Below are positions 8,216 to 18,400 of a stretch of DNA of 64,000 nucleotides, piece after piece. Within the stretch, counting starts at the first letter, position 1; the number at the start of each line of letters is the position of its first letter. The position numbers and the translations under genes are program-made. Under the pieces are notes generated by a model that saw only the letters and a list, made by a program, of their open reading frames with translations, made no database searches and was not told where the DNA came from. The DNA comes from Polyangiaceae bacterium (lineage in GTDB: Bacteria; Myxococcota_A; Polyangia; Polyangiales; Polyangiaceae). The stretch spans positions 50,699 to 114,698 of the forward strand of contig JAICUB010000021.1 of the NCBI GenBank assembly GCA_025936045.1, given 5' to 3'.

Positions 8216-9580
8216 GTGACTCGTCGCCTTCTGTCGTCGCTCTCCTTCGGTTTCACTCTGGCTGGTCTCGCGGGTGGGGGCTCCGCGGCAGCCGGTACGC
8301 CTCCAGCGCTTCTTCATCCCACGCTCGTGCTCGGTGCGGCCGTGCCGATTCCAGCGGGGTTCAAAGCCGGCGAGAGCGGCGCCGAATGGGCGCTCCCGGG
8401 TGGAGGGCACGTGACTGCCGACGCCGGCGCGGAGCTGCGCGTGCTCGGCGTTCCGCAAGAGCTCGCTCTGGGCGCGCGCCGCCAGGTCAAAAGCTTCACG
8501 GTGCTGCTCACGTCGGGCGTGGTGCGCTTGAGTGTGCCCGCGAGCGGCGAGACGGCCGTTCTCGTCTCGGCGCCGCACAAAACGTCGGTCATCGTCGCGG
8601 GCGGGGAGGCGAGCGTCTCCGCCGGCCAGCGCGTCGCGGTCGCGAACGCCGACGGCACGACCTCCGTCGCGTTCGAGGGCTCGCGCTTTCACGCGCTCGC
8701 GTCCGGCTACGTCGAGACTCCCGGCATGCCGAAGCACCCGCTGCCCGGCTCGCCGGCGCTCGCTCCTGGCCCCTCGGTGTTGTTTTCTTACGGCGATCCC
8801 GCCGCGCTCCAGCCGCTCCGCTGGGACGCGGTGCCCGGCGCCCGCGCCTATCGCGTCGACGTGCGCGACGCGAGCGGGCACACGGTGGCACACACCGAGC
8901 TCGAGGCGACGTCCTTGCGTCCCGGTTTCGCGCAGCTCGAGCCCGGCGCGTACTCGATTCGCCTCGCCGCGGTCGACGCCGCCGGCTTCGAGAGCGCACA
9001 CCCCGTGACGCGCCCGCTCTCGGTGCTCGGCATGACCTTGCCGGCCGGCGTCTCGCTGGATCCCTCCGGCGTCGTGCGTTACTCGCCGGGCGGAGCAGCC
9101 GTCGGCCTCGAGCATTCGGACGCGGTCGAGATGAGCTTCGGCAATTCGGAGGCGTTCGCGCCCGCGCCCCCCGCGCTCGGCTTGTTTCGCACGCAGCCCT
9201 TCGTGGTGCGCTTCCGCGCGCCCGGTGACGGCGCCGCGCAGGAGCTCTGGTTTTCGCCGCGCACGACGCACGCGACGATCGCGTTCGGTCCCCGCGCGCC
9301 GAGCTGGCCGGGCAAGGCGCTCGAGATCGACGTACACGTCGAGGGCGCGAGCGCGCCGAGCGAATGGGCCGAAGCCGAGCCGAGGGTGACGGTGGGCGTC
9401 GAGCCCGTCGCGGTGAAGTTCACGCGCGACGGCGCGCGCATGCACGGCGTGCTGCCGGCTCCGCGCGGCAAGGGTCCGTGGGTCGTGCGCGTCGAGGTGA
9501 AGGACAAGAGCGGCGTTTCGCTCGGCCGCGACTTCGTCGAAATCGCCGCGAGCGACGCAAAGCAGCCGGGTGGTTCGTGA
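8216..9580 (+). CDS. secreted FecR-like domain protein
   Basis: A 454-residue exported protein. The signal peptide (residues 1-27) ends near SAAAG. Residues about 50-160 resemble a FecR ligand-sensing beta-domain (WALPGGGHVTADAGAELRV, then VRLSVPASGETAVLVSAPH, then GGEASVSAGQRVAV). A fibronectin-III-like segment follows (LRWDAVPGARAYRVDVRD, AYSIRLAAVDAAGFES). The remaining 200 residues are beta-rich and unassigned. There is no N-terminal anti-sigma part and no sigma factor beside it, so this is FecR-like in fold only. The start is GTG with a weak ribosome site. Its stop overlaps the next ATG (TGATG), so the PilZ gene after it is probably translationally coupled. Confidence 0.68.
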   Translation: MTRRLLSSLSFGFTLAGLAGGGSAAAGTPPALLHPTLVLGAAVPIPAGFKAGESGAEWALPGGGHVTADAGAELRVLGVPQELALGARRQVKSFTVLLTSGVVRLSVPASGETAVLVSAPHKTSVIVAGGEASVSAGQRVAVANADGTTSVAFEGSRFHALASGYVETPGMPKHPLPGSPALAPGPSVLFSYGDPAALQPLRWDAVPGARAYRVDVRDASGHTVAHTELEATSLRPGFAQLEPGAYSIRLAAVDAAGFESAHPVTRPLSVLGMTLPAGVSLDPSGVVRYSPGGAAVGLEHSDAVEMSFGNSEAFAPAPPALGLFRTQPFVVRFRAPGDGAAQELWFSPRTTHATIAFGPRAPSWPGKALEIDVHVEGASAPSEWAEAEPRVTVGVEPVAVKFTRDGARMHGVLPAPRGKGPWVVRVEVKDKSGVSLGRDFVEIAASDAKQPGGS

Positions 9581-9990
9581 TGTCGACGGACGACCGTAAC
9601 GCGCTCGAGCCGATGGGGCTCTCGAGGCCACGCCGCCCCGCGCCGCGTCTGGGCGAGCGGCGTGATCGCGTGCGCTGCGAGGTGCGTATCGACATCGACG
9701 TCGAGGGCGAAGCCGGCCCGATCGCCTGCGTCACGCGCAATCTGTCCGAGATGGGCGCGTTCCTCGTGACGGAGCTCGAGCGCCCGCTCGGCAGCCTGCT
9801 CACGTTGAGCCTGCATCTCGATGCAGACGGCGCGCCGATTCGCTGCACGGGCGAGGTGCGTTGGGTGCGGCGTAGCAACGGCTCGGGCGACGCGCCGAAC
9901 GGTTTCGGTGTTCGCTTGGTTCGGCTCGACCCCGAGCTCAAGCGCCGCATCCAACTGCTGCTCCTGGAGCTCGCGCCGCTCGACGAGTGA
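9580..9990 (+). CDS. PilZ domain protein, coupled to upstream FecR-like gene
   Basis: A 136-residue PilZ protein of the type common in myxobacteria (TIGR02266-like). The motif RRDRVRCEVRIDID supplies an R-rich ligand loop and TRNLSEMGAF the NxSxxG motif. The barrel closes with FGVRLVRLDPELKRRI. It would bind cyclic di-GMP in the cytoplasm. The ATG at 9580 overlaps the TGA of the FecR-like gene, which decides the start; in-frame sequence upstream is a shadow of the neighbour. Pairing with an exported sensor-like protein suggests surface or envelope control, but this is inference. Confidence 0.82.
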   Translation: MSTDDRNALEPMGLSRPRRPAPRLGERRDRVRCEVRIDIDVEGEAGPIACVTRNLSEMGAFLVTELERPLGSLLTLSLHLDADGAPIRCTGEVRWVRRSNGSGDAPNGFGVRLVRLDPELKRRIQLLLLELAPLDE

Positions 9991-10020
9991 GCGGCGCGGT
10001 GCGGCGAGCGCGGCGGCGGG

Positions 10021-10716
10021 TTACTGCGCCTTGTCGCTGCTCATGATGCCGATCTTCGCTTCGTAGACCATGCGGCCGTAAGTCGGGTCTTTGAGCGCGA
10101 TCTCGAACTCGTTCGGGACGTCGATCTTCACTTCACCCGGGACCTTTCCGGGCTGCTTGCCGGTGTCCTTGCCCTTCGGCTTGATCACGACCGAGGTCGC
10201 GCTGTCGTCGCCGAAGTCGATGTGGATGTTGTGGAGGATGGTGATGGTCGAGCCTTTGCGGCGGAGCGTCACCCAGGTCCACTCGCCGTCCTTGTCCTTC
10301 TTGAACTGCATGCCGTCGGCTTGGAACTTGCCGCTCTCCTTCTTCATGCAGAGCGCCATCTTCTTCGCGTCGTCACCCGCTTGAGCCGTACAGGTTTTTT
10401 CGGCCTTCTCCTTCGGCTCGGAGTCGTTGAAGTTGAACATGAAGGTCACCTCCGGCGCGGTGATGATGTCCTTCGCCGTGCGCTTCACCTCGGGGCCGCT
10501 CGACTCGGCGGGCTTCGCGTCCGACTTGGTTTCGGCTTTGGGGGGCTCGTCCTTCTTCGGCTCGCCGGCGCTCGCGTCGTCCTTCTTCGCGTTCTCGGCG
10601 GGCGGCGTGCTCTTCTCGGCGGCCGGTTCTTCCGCCTTGGGCTGCGAGCCGCCACAAGCCGGAAGCGCGAGAGCGGAAAGACCGATGAGCGAGACTACGA
10701 GCGAGTGCATGCGCAT
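10021..10716 (-). CDS. hypothetical lipoprotein
   Basis: A 231-residue predicted lipoprotein of unknown function. The signal peptide runs to ALPAC (Cys 21). A Glu/Lys/Pro/Ala-rich linker follows (residues 25-75), then a folded domain from about 80: ITAPEVTFMFNFNDSEPKEKAEKTC, two further Cys in a CTAQ/LCMKK arrangement that may form a disulfide, and VPNEFEIALKDPTYGRMVYEAKIG at the end. The ATG at 10716 has GGAGG about nine bases upstream. I recognise no domain family. Confidence 0.75.
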   Translation of the reverse strand: MRMHSLVVSLIGLSALALPACGGSQPKAEEPAAEKSTPPAENAKKDDASAGEPKKDEPPKAETKSDAKPAESSGPEVKRTAKDIITAPEVTFMFNFNDSEPKEKAEKTCTAQAGDDAKKMALCMKKESGKFQADGMQFKKDKDGEWTWVTLRRKGSTITILHNIHIDFGDDSATSVVIKPKGKDTGKQPGKVPGEVKIDVPNEFEIALKDPTYGRMVYEAKIGIMSSDKAQ

Positions 10717-10723
10717 GAATTCG

Positions 10724-11599
10724 TTACCTCCAGGAGTCGGCCTCCGCAGGTAACACGCCCGTTTGAGCGCGGGAACCCCGAGCCATACCGGTCTGCAGAG
10801 CCGCCCGAAGCACGGGTGCGAACGCGCGCGGGCGAAGCACGTAACCGTCGTGGCCGCCGGGGAACGCGAGCGGCTGGCGCCCGAGCTTCAGTCCCAGCGC
10901 TCGCGCGCACTCCGCGGGATAAAACGCCTCCGAAGACGAGCCGAACGCAGGCACCACGCGGCTCGCGTGGCGTGTGAGCGCCAGCAGATCGAGGCGATAC
11001 GTAGCGAGCGCGCGCGCCTCTTGGCTCATGAGAAAGCCCGTGTCGCGGCTCTGCGCGCGGCAGGATTCGGGAGTGGTCACGTCGTCTTCGCGATCTTCGC
11101 GATCGACGCCCATGCCCGCGAGTACGTGGCGAAACGCCGCGCGCGGCCCTGCGCGCAGAGCGAGCTCGAACGCTTCGCGCCGCAGTCGTTCGAGCTCCAC
11201 GCGTCCTTCGGCCGACAGGAGCTCCGGAGCCGGCGGCTCGTGCGCGACGAGGAGCGCGACGCGGCTCGGTGCGCGGCTCAGGAGCTCGAGGCCGATCAGC
11301 GCGCCGAGGCTCGACCCGAACACGAGCGCTTGGGGCGCCCCGATTTCGTCGAGCAGTGCGAGCGCATCCTTGGCGTGCTGCTCGATGCTGAGCGGTGCTT
11401 TGGGATCCTCGAGCGGGCTCCGCAAGAGCCCGCGCCGGTCGTAGCTCACGATCGTGTGCTCCGACTCGAGGACGTCGGCGATGCCGTCCGTTGCGTCCGC
11501 CGTGCCTCCTCCGCCCTGCAAGACGAGCAGCACGGAACCCGCGCCCCGCACCTTGTAGCAGACACGCGCTCCTGGAACGCTGAGTGTTCCGTAAGTCAT
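10724..11599 (-). CDS. alpha/beta hydrolase
   Basis: A 291-residue alpha/beta-hydrolase-fold enzyme. The oxyanion loop is GGGGTADATDG, the nucleophile elbow is FGSSLGALIG (G-x-S-x-G), and the catalytic His is in PGGHDGY near the C-terminus. Substrate unknown; an esterase or C-C hydrolase is possible. ATG at 11599 is chosen because GAGAGGGG lies just upstream; in-frame codons above it lack hydrolase features. It ends seven bases upstream of the lipoprotein start on the same strand, so the two may be co-transcribed. Confidence 0.87.
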   Translation of the reverse strand: MTYGTLSVPGARVCYKVRGAGSVLLVLQGGGGTADATDGIADVLESEHTIVSYDRRGLLRSPLEDPKAPLSIEQHAKDALALLDEIGAPQALVFGSSLGALIGLELLSRAPSRVALLVAHEPPAPELLSAEGRVELERLRREAFELALRAGPRAAFRHVLAGMGVDREDREDDVTTPESCRAQSRDTGFLMSQEARALATYRLDLLALTRHASRVVPAFGSSSEAFYPAECARALGLKLGRQPLAFPGGHDGYVLRPRAFAPVLRAALQTGMARGSRAQTGVLPAEADSWR

Positions 11600-11811
11600 A
11601 TTCGGCCCCTCTCGTGACTCGCTTGGCTGGTCATGCGCCGCGAGCGCGACCGCGCGGCCGCTCGTACTCACGGAGGACGCCCATAGGACTTTATTTAGGA
11701 CGCAGCTGGCAATCGGTTTTTTGTCGGCCGAATCCCACGCCCTCACGCAGGTGTGAGTCGCTGTGAAATAACTTTGAATGGCGACGGCGTTCGGGCGGCG
11801 GAGCCCGAGCG

Positions 11812-12444
11812 TCAACGCACGCCGCGCCGATAGGCGGTCGCGAGCGAATCCGCATATTCGTTCCAGCGGTTACCGGCGTGAGCCTTGATCCACTGCAGGT
11901 CGAGCTCGGGGCGCGCCTTGAAGAGCGCATAGAGCTCCTGCACCAGATCCAAATTCTTTATCTCGCCGCCTTTTCGCTTCCAGCCGCGCGCTTCCCAAGC
12001 CGGAGCCCACTCGTTGAAGGTGTTCACGCAGAGTTGGCTGTCGCTGTACAGCACGGCGCGCGTGCCCTTCGGAACGACGCGACAAGCCCCGATGAGGGCG
12101 ACAAGCTCCATGCGATTGCTCGTGGTGTCGGGGTCGTGCCCGCACTCTTCGCGCAGGATGCGATCGTTCTCGACGTAGACGACGCCCCAGCCGCCCGGGC
12201 CCGGATTCGGTTCGGCGGCGCCGTCGGTGAAGACCCCGCTCTTCGGACCGCCGCTGTACTTTCGCAGCACCTCCGCGGTCGTGAGGTTCTCTTCACGCAG
12301 TGATGCGAGCACGCGCTTGGGCGACTGCCTCGACGGCTGCTTGCAGCGCATGCAGGTCTTCGGCGTCCAGCCCGGATACTTCGCGAGCGTCGCTTCCGAC
12401 AGCTCGAACTTTCGACCACATTCTTGACAGCTGAAAACAGGCAC
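11812..12444 (-). CDS. rnhA: ribonuclease HI with N-terminal zinc ribbon
   Basis: Cleaves RNA in RNA-DNA hybrids. The RNase H domain spans about residues 68-210 with the four acidic residues in place: VFTDGAAEPNPG (D), TTSNRMELVAL (E), LYSDSQLCVNT (D) and HAGNRWNEYADSLA (D). The HAG segment corresponds to the usual His loop. The first 40 residues contain CQEC and CMRC spaced about 22 residues apart, a small zinc-ribbon-like module replacing the more usual hybrid-binding domain. It is transcribed divergently from the FAD oxidoreductase, with 28 bp between starts. Confidence 0.9.
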   Translation of the reverse strand: MPVFSCQECGRKFELSEATLAKYPGWTPKTCMRCKQPSRQSPKRVLASLREENLTTAEVLRKYSGGPKSGVFTDGAAEPNPGPGGWGVVYVENDRILREECGHDPDTTSNRMELVALIGACRVVPKGTRAVLYSDSQLCVNTFNEWAPAWEARGWKRKGGEIKNLDLVQELYALFKARPELDLQWIKAHAGNRWNEYADSLATAYRRGVR

Positions 12445-12472
12445 GGCGATTGGCGTGATATGAGTACAAGAC

Positions 12473-15418
12473 GTGCCGGACGAAAACCAGGGTAGGGTCG
12501 TGATCCTCGGCGGGGGCGTCGCGGGGCTCAGCGCGGCACACGAGCTCGCCGAGCGTCATTTCTCCGTCCGCGTCTTCGAGCAACGCGACGTCCCGGGCGG
12601 CAAAGCGCGCAGCACGAAGGTACCGCGGTCGGCCGCCGGTTCGCACGAGCCGCTGCCCGGCGAGCACGGGTTTCGCTTCTTCCCGGGCTTCTATTGGCAC
12701 TTGCCCGACACGATGAAGCGCATCCCTTCGCGCGCGAAGAAGAGCGTCTTCGACCACCTCGAGGCGGTGGACACGATGACCTTCGCGTTCGACGCCGCCC
12801 CTGCTTACGCGATCCCCGCGCGCCAGCCGCGCAGCTGGGCCGACCTCGAGCTCGTGCTTCGCTACGTGGCCGCGCTCGGGGACATGGGGATCAGCTCCGA
12901 CGACCTCGTCTTCATCTGGTGGCGGCTCTGGAAGATCATCACCACCTGCACGGAGCGGCGCATCGCCACGCTCGAGCACACTTCGTGGTGGAACTACGTC
13001 GATGCTTCGAACCGCTCGCCCGCGTTTCAGCACCTGCTCGTCATCGGCGTCACGCGCAACCTCGTCGCGAGCAAGGCGGAGAAGGCGAACGCCCGCACCG
13101 TCGGGCAGGTGGGCATTCAGCTACTTCTGGATCTGCTCACCGGCACGCATCCGACCGACCGCATCTTGGACGGACCGACCAACGACGTCTGGATCGATCC
13201 CTGGGTCGAGCACCTGAAGGGCACGCTGCACGTCGAGTACGAGCTCGGCTGGGAGCTCGATCACGTCGAGCTCGATCGCGCGGCGAAGAAGGTGAAGCGC
13301 GTGGTCGTGCGGAAGGCGAAAACACGGCGCGGTGAGCCCGACGTCGCGGTCGCCGAGCTCCTCGCCGGCGTGCCGCCCGTGCTCGACGTCGCGCCGGGGA
13401 CGCTGTCCGGTCCGAACGCGGCCGCCGCCGCCGAGCTCGACTCCGACGCTCCGAGCGACCACCCCGCACGGCTCGCGCGCGAGGAGCGCCACGCGGCCTG
13501 GCGCGAGCACGCCGCGGCGCGCCGAGCCGCCAACGCCGCGCTCGCCCGCGAGGTGCGGACCGAGCCGCCGAACCCCGAGACCATGACGCTCGAGGCCGAT
13601 CACTTCGTGTTCGCGCTGCCGGTCGAGGTGATGGCCGCGCTGCTCGAGAAACAGCCGGAGCTCCTCGAGCTCGATCCGGAGTTGGCCGGTATCGTCGAAA
13701 TCGGAAAAAACCAGGTCGAATGGATGAACGGCATCCAGTTCTACCTGACGGCGGACGTGCCCATCGCACGCGGCCACATCAACCACGTGGATTCGGCGTG
13801 GGCCCTCACGAGCATTTCCCAATCGCAGTTTTGGCCCGATTTCCCCAACTCACGCTACGCGGACGGCCGCGTTCGCACCATCCTCTCCGTGGACATTTCG
13901 GCGTGGGACGTCGCGAGTCCGGCGGGCAAGGAGGCGCGCGACTGCGACTACCGCGAAGTCGCCGAAGAGACGTGGCGGCAGCTCAAGCAATCGCTGAACC
14001 GCGACGCGGTCGTGTTGAGCGACGACATGCTCCACCCGACCACGCCTTGGCACATCGACGACGACATCGTCGAGCGCGTGCGCAAGGAGCGGCTTTTGCC
14101 GCGCCGCGAGCGGATGCACCGCGCGGAAAGGAAGCGCGCAGAAGGTCACCCGGACGAGCCCGATCTCTTGACCAACGCCGAGCCGCTCCTCGTAAACCTC
14201 GTCGATAGTTGGGATTTGCGGCCCGAGGCGACGACGGCGATCACGAATCTCTACCTCGCGTCGGATTACCTCAAGACGAACACCAACCTCGCGACGATGG
14301 AGGCCGCGAACGAAGCCGCACGCTCCGCGACGAACGCGATCCTCACGGCGTCGCGTTCGAAGGCGACGCCGTGTCACATTCAGCCCTTGGTCGAGCCGTT
14401 CGCGAGCCTGCGCGCCCGCGATGCCGAACGCTTTCGACGCCAGCTTCCCGCAAAAAATCCCTGGTATTCCGACCTGCTCGCGTTCAGCGTGCTCTTCGTC
14501 GGCGTCGCGGGGCTCAAGGCGCTCGCCTGGCTCGACGCGGTCCCGCGCACGCTCTGGGCGCTGCTCGCCGCGGTCGGCGCGTTGCTCTTCGGCTTTGCTC
14601 ACGTTTGGGATGCGGCGTGGACGCTCGCGTTTCACGCGGCGTGCGGCGCGGCGACTCACGCGCACGTCTCCGCGGCGGCCTGCCTGCACGGCGTTCCCGT
14701 GCCGAGCCCGGCTGGGCGCGCTCAGTTCTGGTACGCGGCTTACTCGACGATCTTCGGCTTTTCGCTCTATTTCTTGCCGAAAAAGACGCTCGGCGCGCTC
14801 GGGTTTCCCGACGAGTACGGCCCGTGGATCCCGATCCTCAGCGCCGGGCCGCTCCTCATGGCGACGTTTTACGTCACGGCGGCGCTCTTCAACGTGACGC
14901 TGTTCTTCTGGTTCTCGGTCGTCGGCCGCATCTCGGTTTTTCTATGGGTGCTGTATCTGACGGAGGGGCGGCACCGGGCGTCGTCGCTCTTGCTCTTGGT
15001 CGCCGTGCCGGAGGTCGCCGGAGCCTTGTGGAGCGGAACCGCGCTCGCCCACGATCGCGCAGAAGCGCGATTTTTCTGCCTGGGCGTGCTGAACCTGCTC
15101 GGCGCTTTCGCATTCCAGTTCTTCCCCGAAGGCACGCTCCGCGGGCTCGGCTTCCCAGCGAAGGCTGCCGCTTGGGTGCCGATGGCCGGCGTTCTACTCT
15201 GGTTTTGGGGTCTCTACTCCTGCCTCGCGGTCGCGTTCCATTTGCGGGCGCTCCTCGGCGCCGGCCTCGTTTGCGAGACGCTCTTCGCGTTCTTCTGTTT
15301 CGTCGCGCCCCTCGTCTACCGCGTTCGCTCGGAACCGGCGGGCGGGTTACGGTTGAGCTTGCTCGGGCTCGCGTACGGCGCGGGAGCGTGGTGGCTGTGG
15401 GCGGCGATCGCCGCTTGA
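12473..15418 (+). CDS. FAD-dependent oxidoreductase fused to polytopic membrane domain
   Basis: A 981-residue protein. Residues 9-45 are a Rossmann FAD-binding motif (VVILGGGVAGLSAAHELAE, ending PGGKA), and the N-terminal 650 residues resemble amine-oxidase/phytoene-desaturase-like flavoproteins, with a late FAD contact at TNTNLATMEAANEAAR. From about 665 the chain has roughly nine hydrophobic helices. Two helical blocks look duplicated: FLPKKTLGALGFPDEY (about 767) and FFPEGTLRGLGFPAK (about 883). It might act on an isoprenoid or other membrane lipid (hydroxysqualene-dehydroxylase-like genes belong to this superfamily), but that is inference. The start is GTG. Confidence 0.8.
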   Translation: MPDENQGRVVILGGGVAGLSAAHELAERHFSVRVFEQRDVPGGKARSTKVPRSAAGSHEPLPGEHGFRFFPGFYWHLPDTMKRIPSRAKKSVFDHLEAVDTMTFAFDAAPAYAIPARQPRSWADLELVLRYVAALGDMGISSDDLVFIWWRLWKIITTCTERRIATLEHTSWWNYVDASNRSPAFQHLLVIGVTRNLVASKAEKANARTVGQVGIQLLLDLLTGTHPTDRILDGPTNDVWIDPWVEHLKGTLHVEYELGWELDHVELDRAAKKVKRVVVRKAKTRRGEPDVAVAELLAGVPPVLDVAPGTLSGPNAAAAAELDSDAPSDHPARLAREERHAAWREHAAARRAANAALAREVRTEPPNPETMTLEADHFVFALPVEVMAALLEKQPELLELDPELAGIVEIGKNQVEWMNGIQFYLTADVPIARGHINHVDSAWALTSISQSQFWPDFPNSRYADGRVRTILSVDISAWDVASPAGKEARDCDYREVAEETWRQLKQSLNRDAVVLSDDMLHPTTPWHIDDDIVERVRKERLLPRRERMHRAERKRAEGHPDEPDLLTNAEPLLVNLVDSWDLRPEATTAITNLYLASDYLKTNTNLATMEAANEAARSATNAILTASRSKATPCHIQPLVEPFASLRARDAERFRRQLPAKNPWYSDLLAFSVLFVGVAGLKALAWLDAVPRTLWALLAAVGALLFGFAHVWDAAWTLAFHAACGAATHAHVSAAACLHGVPVPSPAGRAQFWYAAYSTIFGFSLYFLPKKTLGALGFPDEYGPWIPILSAGPLLMATFYVTAALFNVTLFFWFSVVGRISVFLWVLYLTEGRHRASSLLLLVAVPEVAGALWSGTALAHDRAEARFFCLGVLNLLGAFAFQFFPEGTLRGLGFPAKAAAWVPMAGVLLWFWGLYSCLAVAFHLRALLGAGLVCETLFAFFCFVAPLVYRVRSEPAGGLRLSLLGLAYGAGAWWLWAAIAA

Positions 15419-15443
15419 AGTTGTAAAATCGCCTCGTGCGAGC

Positions 15444-18400
15444 TTACGCGCTCGCCGCGCTTCGCCGCGAGCGCGCCAGAGCTTCCACCGTCGAGAGCTC
15501 GCATGCTCGCGCGCTGTCGACGGCTGCCTCGAAGGCCAGACGCGCGCGCGTCTTCTTGCCGAGCACGAGCGCGAGGTCACCCGCTGCGAGCTCGGCGTGC
15601 GCGCGCATGAACGGGAAGACGCGCGCCAGCTGCTGAAGCGCGCGACATGCCGCGACGGCAGCTTTGAGCCGCGCCGGTCGTTCCGGCTCCGAAGCGCGCG
15701 CGTGGAGCTCGATGCACGCTTCGGCGAGCGCGGCGTAGGCTGCTCCCGTGGCGCTCACGAGCGGCAACCGACCGCCCATCGCGGCGAGCGTGCCGTCCGC
15801 GAGCTTCGTCGCCCGCGGCAGGTCGCCCGCGCGGAGCTCGGCGAGCGCCTGAACCCCCAAGACCCACACGCGCTCGTCGCGGCCGAGTCCGTCCGCGAGC
15901 GCCGCGGCGGCTTCGAGATCGCGACATGCGTCCTCCACGCGTCCGAGCGCGAGCTTCGACTGGCCGCGCTCGATCAGGCTCCAGCAGCGTGTCTGCGGAT
16001 CGCCGCGCAGTGACGAGCGATAGACGAGCTCGGCCATCGCGAGCGCCTCGTCAGGCTTGCCTCGCAGGCGCAGATTGTACGCGAGGATCGCGCGAGCCTC
16101 TTCGGAGCGCCGGCGGTACCCGAGCTCGTCGGCCAGCTCGATGGCGCGCAGGATCCAGGGCTCGCCGTCGTGCCAGCGGCCCATGTTCGCGTGATCGAGC
16201 GCCTTGAGTAGGCAGAGATAAGACTCGACCGCGGCGTCCGGCGCCGCGGCGAGGCAGCGTTCGGCGCGTTCGAGGTACTTCGGCGCGAGTTTGCGGATGG
16301 GCGGGCTCAACGCGAGCCCGGCGAACGTGTTCGCATACGCGCTCGCGAGCTCGGGCGACGGGCCTGCGCGCTCCGCGAGGTTCAGCGTGCGGAGCGTGGC
16401 GTGGAGCAGCGGCAGCGGCGCCGCCTCGAAGTAGCGGATTTGGAGCAGGTGGTCGTAAGCGCGCGCCGAGTCGAGCAGGCGCGCGGCCGAGGCCGAGCGC
16501 TCCGTACCGCGACCGAGCAGGCGATGCATGATTTGAACGAGCACGCCGAGCAGCGTTTGGAGCGCGAGGCCGAACGCGCTCCGCGCGGATTTCCAGCCGA
16601 AGAGCGCGACGGCGCGTTCGAGGTGATGCTTACCGGCCTCGAGGTCGCCCGTGCCCTGGAGCGCGCGACCGAGCGCCGACTCCCAGCGCGCCCGCCGTGG
16701 CGCAGGGGCCCCGAGCTCCATCCGGCGATTGAGCTCGAGAGCGTCGCGGAAACAATGCGCGGCCTCGGCGCCGGCGGATTGCGCGAGTGCCGCTTCGCCC
16801 GCCCGCTCGAGATAATCGAGGGCCTTGTCGAAGTCGCCCGCCGACCGGTAGTGGTGCGCGAGCACGGCGGCGTGTTCCGAACCTCCGCCGCGCTCCGCGT
16901 CGTCGCGCTCGATCGCCTCCGCGACGAGTCCGTGCAGGGCGCGCCGTTCGTCTTCCGCGATCGAGTCGTACGTGACCTTGCGTACCGTGTCGTGCGAGAA
17001 CGCGAGCGTCTCGCGCGACGTTTCGACGAGCAGGTGACGCGCCGCGAGCTCGCTGAGCTCCGAGACGAGCTCCCGCTCGCTCGGCGGCCGCGACGAAAGC
17101 CGGCGCTCGCCGAGCGTGATGAGGAGCTCGGGCTCGATGTCGTGCCCGATGACCGCGGCCACGTCGAGTAGCGCGCGCGCCGAGGGCGAGAGCGCGGCGA
17201 GCCGGCGTTCGACGAGCGCGCGCACCTCGTGCGGCAAAGAAAGCGCCGTTTCCGAGCTCTGTTGATACTTCTGCCAGCGCCCTTCGGCGTCACGGTAGAG
17301 CAGGCCGGCATCGAGCGCCGCGCGCAGATACTCGCCCACGAAGAACGGGTTGCCTTCGGATTCGCGCGCGACGTACGTCGCGAGGTCGAGCGGAGCCTGC
17401 GCGATGCCGAGCATGTCGGCGACCATCTCGCTCACGTTCGAGGGCTCGAGCCGGTCGAGCTCGACGTGCAGCGTGCGCGGCAGCTCGCGGAGAGACGGGA
17501 GCCACGCGCCCGCCTCGTCGCTGCGGTAGGTGCCGAGCAAGACCAGCCGCCCGGCTGCGCGCTCGTTCTCGTGCGCGCCGAGCCGAGCGAGGAGGGCGAG
17601 CGACAGCCCGTCCGCCCAGTGCACGTCGTCGATCACGAGCAGCAGCGCCGTGCTCTCGTGTGCGAAGGCGATGATGGTCTCCGACAGCGCGCCGAGCAGC
17701 CGTTCGAGCGCCGCCGCGACCGGCAACCCCGGCGGCTCGGGGACGTCGCTCTGCGCGGAGAGCTGCGCAAAGGACGGCTCGATGCCGGCAAGGAGCTTCT
17801 GCCACGGCCCGACGATGCTCTTGGTCGTCTCTTTTCCGTTCGCGAGACAATGCTCGACGATGCGGCGGAGGAGCGGCCGGAACGGCAAGAGCGGCAGACT
17901 CCGTTCCGTGCGTCCCGGCGTCGCGGCCGGGCACTCGCTCGTCACGACCTCGTACTCGCGCTGGTAGGCGAGCCGCGCGACTTCCGCCGCGAGGGCCGTC
18001 TTGCCGATGCCGCTCTCCCCGCCGAGCAGGAGCAACCCGCCGAGCTTGCGGGAAGAGTCCACGCCCTCCAGCATCGTCGCGAGCGTGCGGGCGCGGCCGA
18101 CGAGGCGCGGCTGATACAGGTACGGGCGACCGCGCGGCAACGCGCCGCGCGGCCAATCTCCCGCGCCGAGTGCCGCGAGCGCCTGAGCGACGTCGTCGGC
18201 GTGGCCGATGCGATCGCGCGGATCCTTGGCGAGCAAGCGCAAGACGAGCTCGTCGAGGCCGCGCGGCACGCCGAGCACGATTTCCGACGGTGGTACGGGC
18301 CCGACCTCGGTCGCGCCGAGGCTCGCGCCGAAATCCTCGAACGGGACCATGCCCGTCACGGCCTCGTACATGGTGCAGCCGAGCGCGTAGAGATCGCTGC

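Noticed and set aside
6674..9631. A 985-codon minus-strand open frame
   Set aside because: It runs antisense to recQ and the FecR-like gene and across a PilZ gene in another frame, is Arg/His/Ala-rich without motifs, and reflects the lack of stops in high-GC DNA.
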